In this document: one piece after another, positions 62,430-64,000 of the stretch
How positions within the stretch are numbered: the first letter of the stretch is position 1
Layout: each line of letters starts with the position of its first letter
Source: Sphingomonas phyllosphaerae
GTDB taxonomy: Bacteria > Pseudomonadota > Alphaproteobacteria > Sphingomonadales > Sphingomonadaceae
DNA: 64,000 bases
Assembly: GCF_029623345.1 (NCBI RefSeq)
Contig: NZ_JAPYKH010000009.1
Location: 62,001-126,000, forward strand
Reading direction: 5' to 3'
Program-made: the position numbers and the translations under genes
Notes under the pieces: model-generated
What the model saw: the letters and a program-made list of their open reading frames with translations, nothing else
Database searches by the model: none
What the model was told of the DNA's origin: nothing

Positions 62430-62900
62430 TCACCGAGACTTAAGAACTTCTCGCAGACCCTGCAGGCCGGTCATCGCGGTGGGCCAACCTGCGTAGAAGG
62501 CGACGTGCGTGATAGCCGCGACGATTTCGTCCTTCGTCAGGCCGTTGTCGAGACCACGCTTGATATGGCCTTCCAATTCGTTGTGGCGGTAGAGCGCTAC
62601 CAAGCTAGTGATCGTGACGAGGCTGCGATCGCGGGGCGAAAGCGCGGGGTCGCGCCATACGTCGCCGAACAGCACCTTGTCGGAAATTTCGGCCAACTTC
62701 GGGGCGATATCTCCGAAAGCCTCGCGTGCTTCGGTTGGCTCGTTGGCCATCGTGCTTCTCCAATGCTCGGTATTGTTCTGGTCCGATGTCGCAGGCGAGG
62801 CCGCCTGGGCGCCGGTTGCCGGCAGGGCGACGAGGCAAGCGGCGCCTGCCACGACCCGGCGTCGCGAAACCTTTGCGTCCTCGTTCGCATCACCGCTCAC
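62430..62900 (-). CDS. Exported carboxymuconolactone-decarboxylase-family protein
   Basis: The 156-residue product has a twin-arginine-type signal (SRRRVVAGAACLVALPATGAQ) and a CMD/AhpD-fold domain (RDRSLVTITSLVALYRHNEL; EIVAAITHVAFYAGWPTA). The CxxC pair of AhpD is absent. It starts in a GTGA overlap with the upstream cupin gene, so the two are co-translated. Enzymatic role is unknown. Confidence 0.85.
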   Translation of the reverse strand: MSGDANEDAKVSRRRVVAGAACLVALPATGAQAASPATSDQNNTEHWRSTMANEPTEAREAFGDIAPKLAEISDKVLFGDVWRDPALSPRDRSLVTITSLVALYRHNELEGHIKRGLDNGLTKDEIVAAITHVAFYAGWPTAMTGLQGLREVLKSR

Positions 62901-63397
62901 CGGCGTGTTTCCGGACCGTGATAGTCGGCAGCGCTGACCGGCCCCTGCCAATCAACCTCACGACCATTCACTTTTTCTGTGATCGAAAGGTGCGACATCG
63001 CGGTGTCCCCCGTTGCGCCATGCCAGTGCCGGACACCCGGCGCGACTGTTGCCGTATCGCCAGCGCAGATCCGCGCCGGCGACTGACCCTCTTGCTGGGT
63101 CCACCCACACCCTTCCGTCACATACAGCGTCTGTCCGGCCGGGTGCGTATGCCAGAAACTCCGCGCACCCGGACTAAAGGTGACCAGCCCCATGGACGTT
63201 CGTCCGGGCGCGACCGGCTTCGCCAGCAGTCGAACACTGACAGTGCCGGTGAAGGTCGTGGCCGGACCTGGTTTCGCAGGCGTCTCGCCCGCGCGAGTGA
63301 CAGGCGTTTCAGCCCTTGGTCGGGCTTGTCCGAGCGCGCCGGAGGCGAGCGACAGGGTCGCTAACAACCCGATCATTGTCGTTGAGAATCTAATCAT
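62897..63397 (-). CDS. Exported cupin, hydroxynitrile-lyase-like metal site
   Basis: The 166-residue protein has a signal peptide and a cupin domain. Metal ligands are recognisable as H-T-H-P-A-G-Q and, 35 residues after the Gln, H-W-H. This is the same spacing as the Mn/Fe site of cupin hydroxynitrile lyases such as GtHNL (H53, H55, Q59, H94). It is translationally coupled to the CMD gene. ATG 63397 follows GTGGAG. Confidence 0.85.
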   Translation of the reverse strand: MIRFSTTMIGLLATLSLASGALGQARPRAETPVTRAGETPAKPGPATTFTGTVSVRLLAKPVAPGRTSMGLVTFSPGARSFWHTHPAGQTLYVTEGCGWTQQEGQSPARICAGDTATVAPGVRHWHGATGDTAMSHLSITEKVNGREVDWQGPVSAADYHGPETRR

Positions 63398-63437
63398 TTG
63401 CAGCTCCACGAGCAGACGGAAGGGTTCTAAAGTGACA

Positions 63438-64000
63438 TCAGTCCTGCTGACTGAGCGACTGGATCAGCGTCAGCATCGATGCCCCTGGTTCGCTCCGGAA
63501 ATCGGGCGCCAGCATCGACAGGATGGTCGCCGTAGACATCATCTCGCCGCCCTCCCGTCCGATGTGATCGAGGGCCGCCCGCTCGGCGCGATCCGAGGTG
63601 CTGCCGATCGCATCGATCGGCACGATTACGCGGTACTCCGCCTCGATTGCGTCGATAACCGAATGCAGCACCGCCGCCTCCGTCGCGATGCCGCAGACGA
63701 TCATGATCGGTCGCTTGCACGCATCGACGCGCTGCCGAAGCGCATCGACCAAAAAGGGTGCCGCCACGTCGGCGACGAAGCTGTTCGTTTCATCTGCGAA
63801 CGTTGCAATTGGATCGATCGGGGACGGGGCACCGTCGCCTCCGGGCACCAGTGCGTACGTCACGGGAATGGACAGCCGCGTCGCAGCCCGCATGAGCGCG
63901 TTGGCGGAACTCTCGATACGACCAGGTTCCTCCGTTACGCTCCCCTCAACCAGATGTGGCTGAAGGTGTGCAAAGAGAATTTGCACCTGACCTGGGCCCA
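63438..64000 (-). CDS. Isochorismatase-fold protein lacking catalytic residues (5' end possibly outside window)
   Basis: The frame is open to the window end; GTG 63986 is the first visible start and gives 182 residues. The fold is recognisable by IMIVCGIATEAAV and VIVPIDAIGST. The catalytic Asp of strand 1 is His (ILFAHLQ), the Lys position in NSF region is Glu (DETNSF), and the nucleophilic Cys after TE is Ala (TEAAVLH). All three triad residues appear lost, so hydrolase activity is unlikely. Confidence 0.75.
   Translation of the reverse strand, partial: GPGQVQILFAHLQPHLVEGSVTEEPGRIESSANALMRAATRLSIPVTYALVPGGDGAPSPIDPIATFADETNSFVADVAAPFLVDALRQRVDACKRPIMIVCGIATEAAVLHSVIDAIEAEYRVIVPIDAIGSTSDRAERAALDHIGREGGEMMSTATILSMLAPDFRSEPGASMLTLIQSLSQQD

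Noticed and set aside
1-64000. tRNA, rRNA and CRISPR arrays
   Set aside because: I looked for cloverleaf-like ends, rRNA segments and regularly spaced repeats and saw none; a dedicated scan could still find a tRNA.

Overview
The window reads as chromosomal DNA of a high-GC alphaproteobacterium, most likely a sphingomonad. This is an inference from codon use, from the sphingomonad-style degenerate intergenic repeats near 29 kb and 53.9 kb, and from the gene families; no rRNA or tRNA is present to confirm it.

Region 1 (1-26.8 kb) is an ABC-transporter-dependent (group 2) capsule locus. It holds the export machine (kpsM, kpsE, kpsD, kpsT), the Kdo-linker pathway (kdsD, kdsA, kdsB, then kpsC and kpsS), GDP-D-rhamnose synthesis (gmd plus a GDP-4-keto-6-deoxymannose reductase), five GT4 glycosyltransferases (one truncated by the window edge, one fused to TPRs), a GT90 enzyme, an FkbM methyltransferase and a beta-helix protein. 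Between kpsC and kpsS sit a fatty-acid-hydroxylase-like protein, an SDR and an LTA-synthase-like sulfatase, with a phytanoyl-CoA-dioxygenase-like gene just before kpsC. Three convergent gene pairs here share a single CTAG as both stop codons.

Region 2 (26.8-31.1 kb) is a junction: an AAA ATPase, a 1.1 kb gene-poor AT-rich stretch, an alpha/beta hydrolase whose 5' end appears cut, and an IS6-family element.

Region 3 (31.1-53.8 kb) is a metal-resistance island. A MerR regulator with an ideal operator controls a CDF transporter and probably a czcCBA-type RND efflux operon followed by a frameshifted czcD and a ZIP-family gene. Next come a Cu(I) P-type ATPase with cueR, a 16-cysteine copper-storage protein, copCD, a three-gene CnrYXH-like anti-sigma/sensor/ECF-sigma module, the periplasmic copper set copA-copB-PepSY-DUF305-DUF305-DUF411, a tiny CC-repeat peptide, and a glutaredoxin-MauE fusion driven by a mer-like operator and a divergent MerR.

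Region 4 (54.0-57.5 kb) is an arsRCBH operon bracketed by two identical 170-bp MITE-like direct repeats. A serine recombinase follows.

Region 5 (58.5-64 kb) is a run of minus-strand redox and accessory genes: a quinone-oxidoreductase-like MDR, two SDRs, an aldo/keto reductase, an exported carboxymuconolactone-decarboxylase-like protein overlapping an exported cupin with the metal ligands of cupin hydroxynitrile lyases, and an isochorismatase-fold protein that has lost its catalytic triad.

The strongest leads for new biology are the CnrX-type sensor with a complete Ni/Co site placed in a copper cluster, the MITE-bracketed ars cassette, the MerR lacking one metal cysteine that faces a glutaredoxin-MauE gene, and the triad-less hydrolase.
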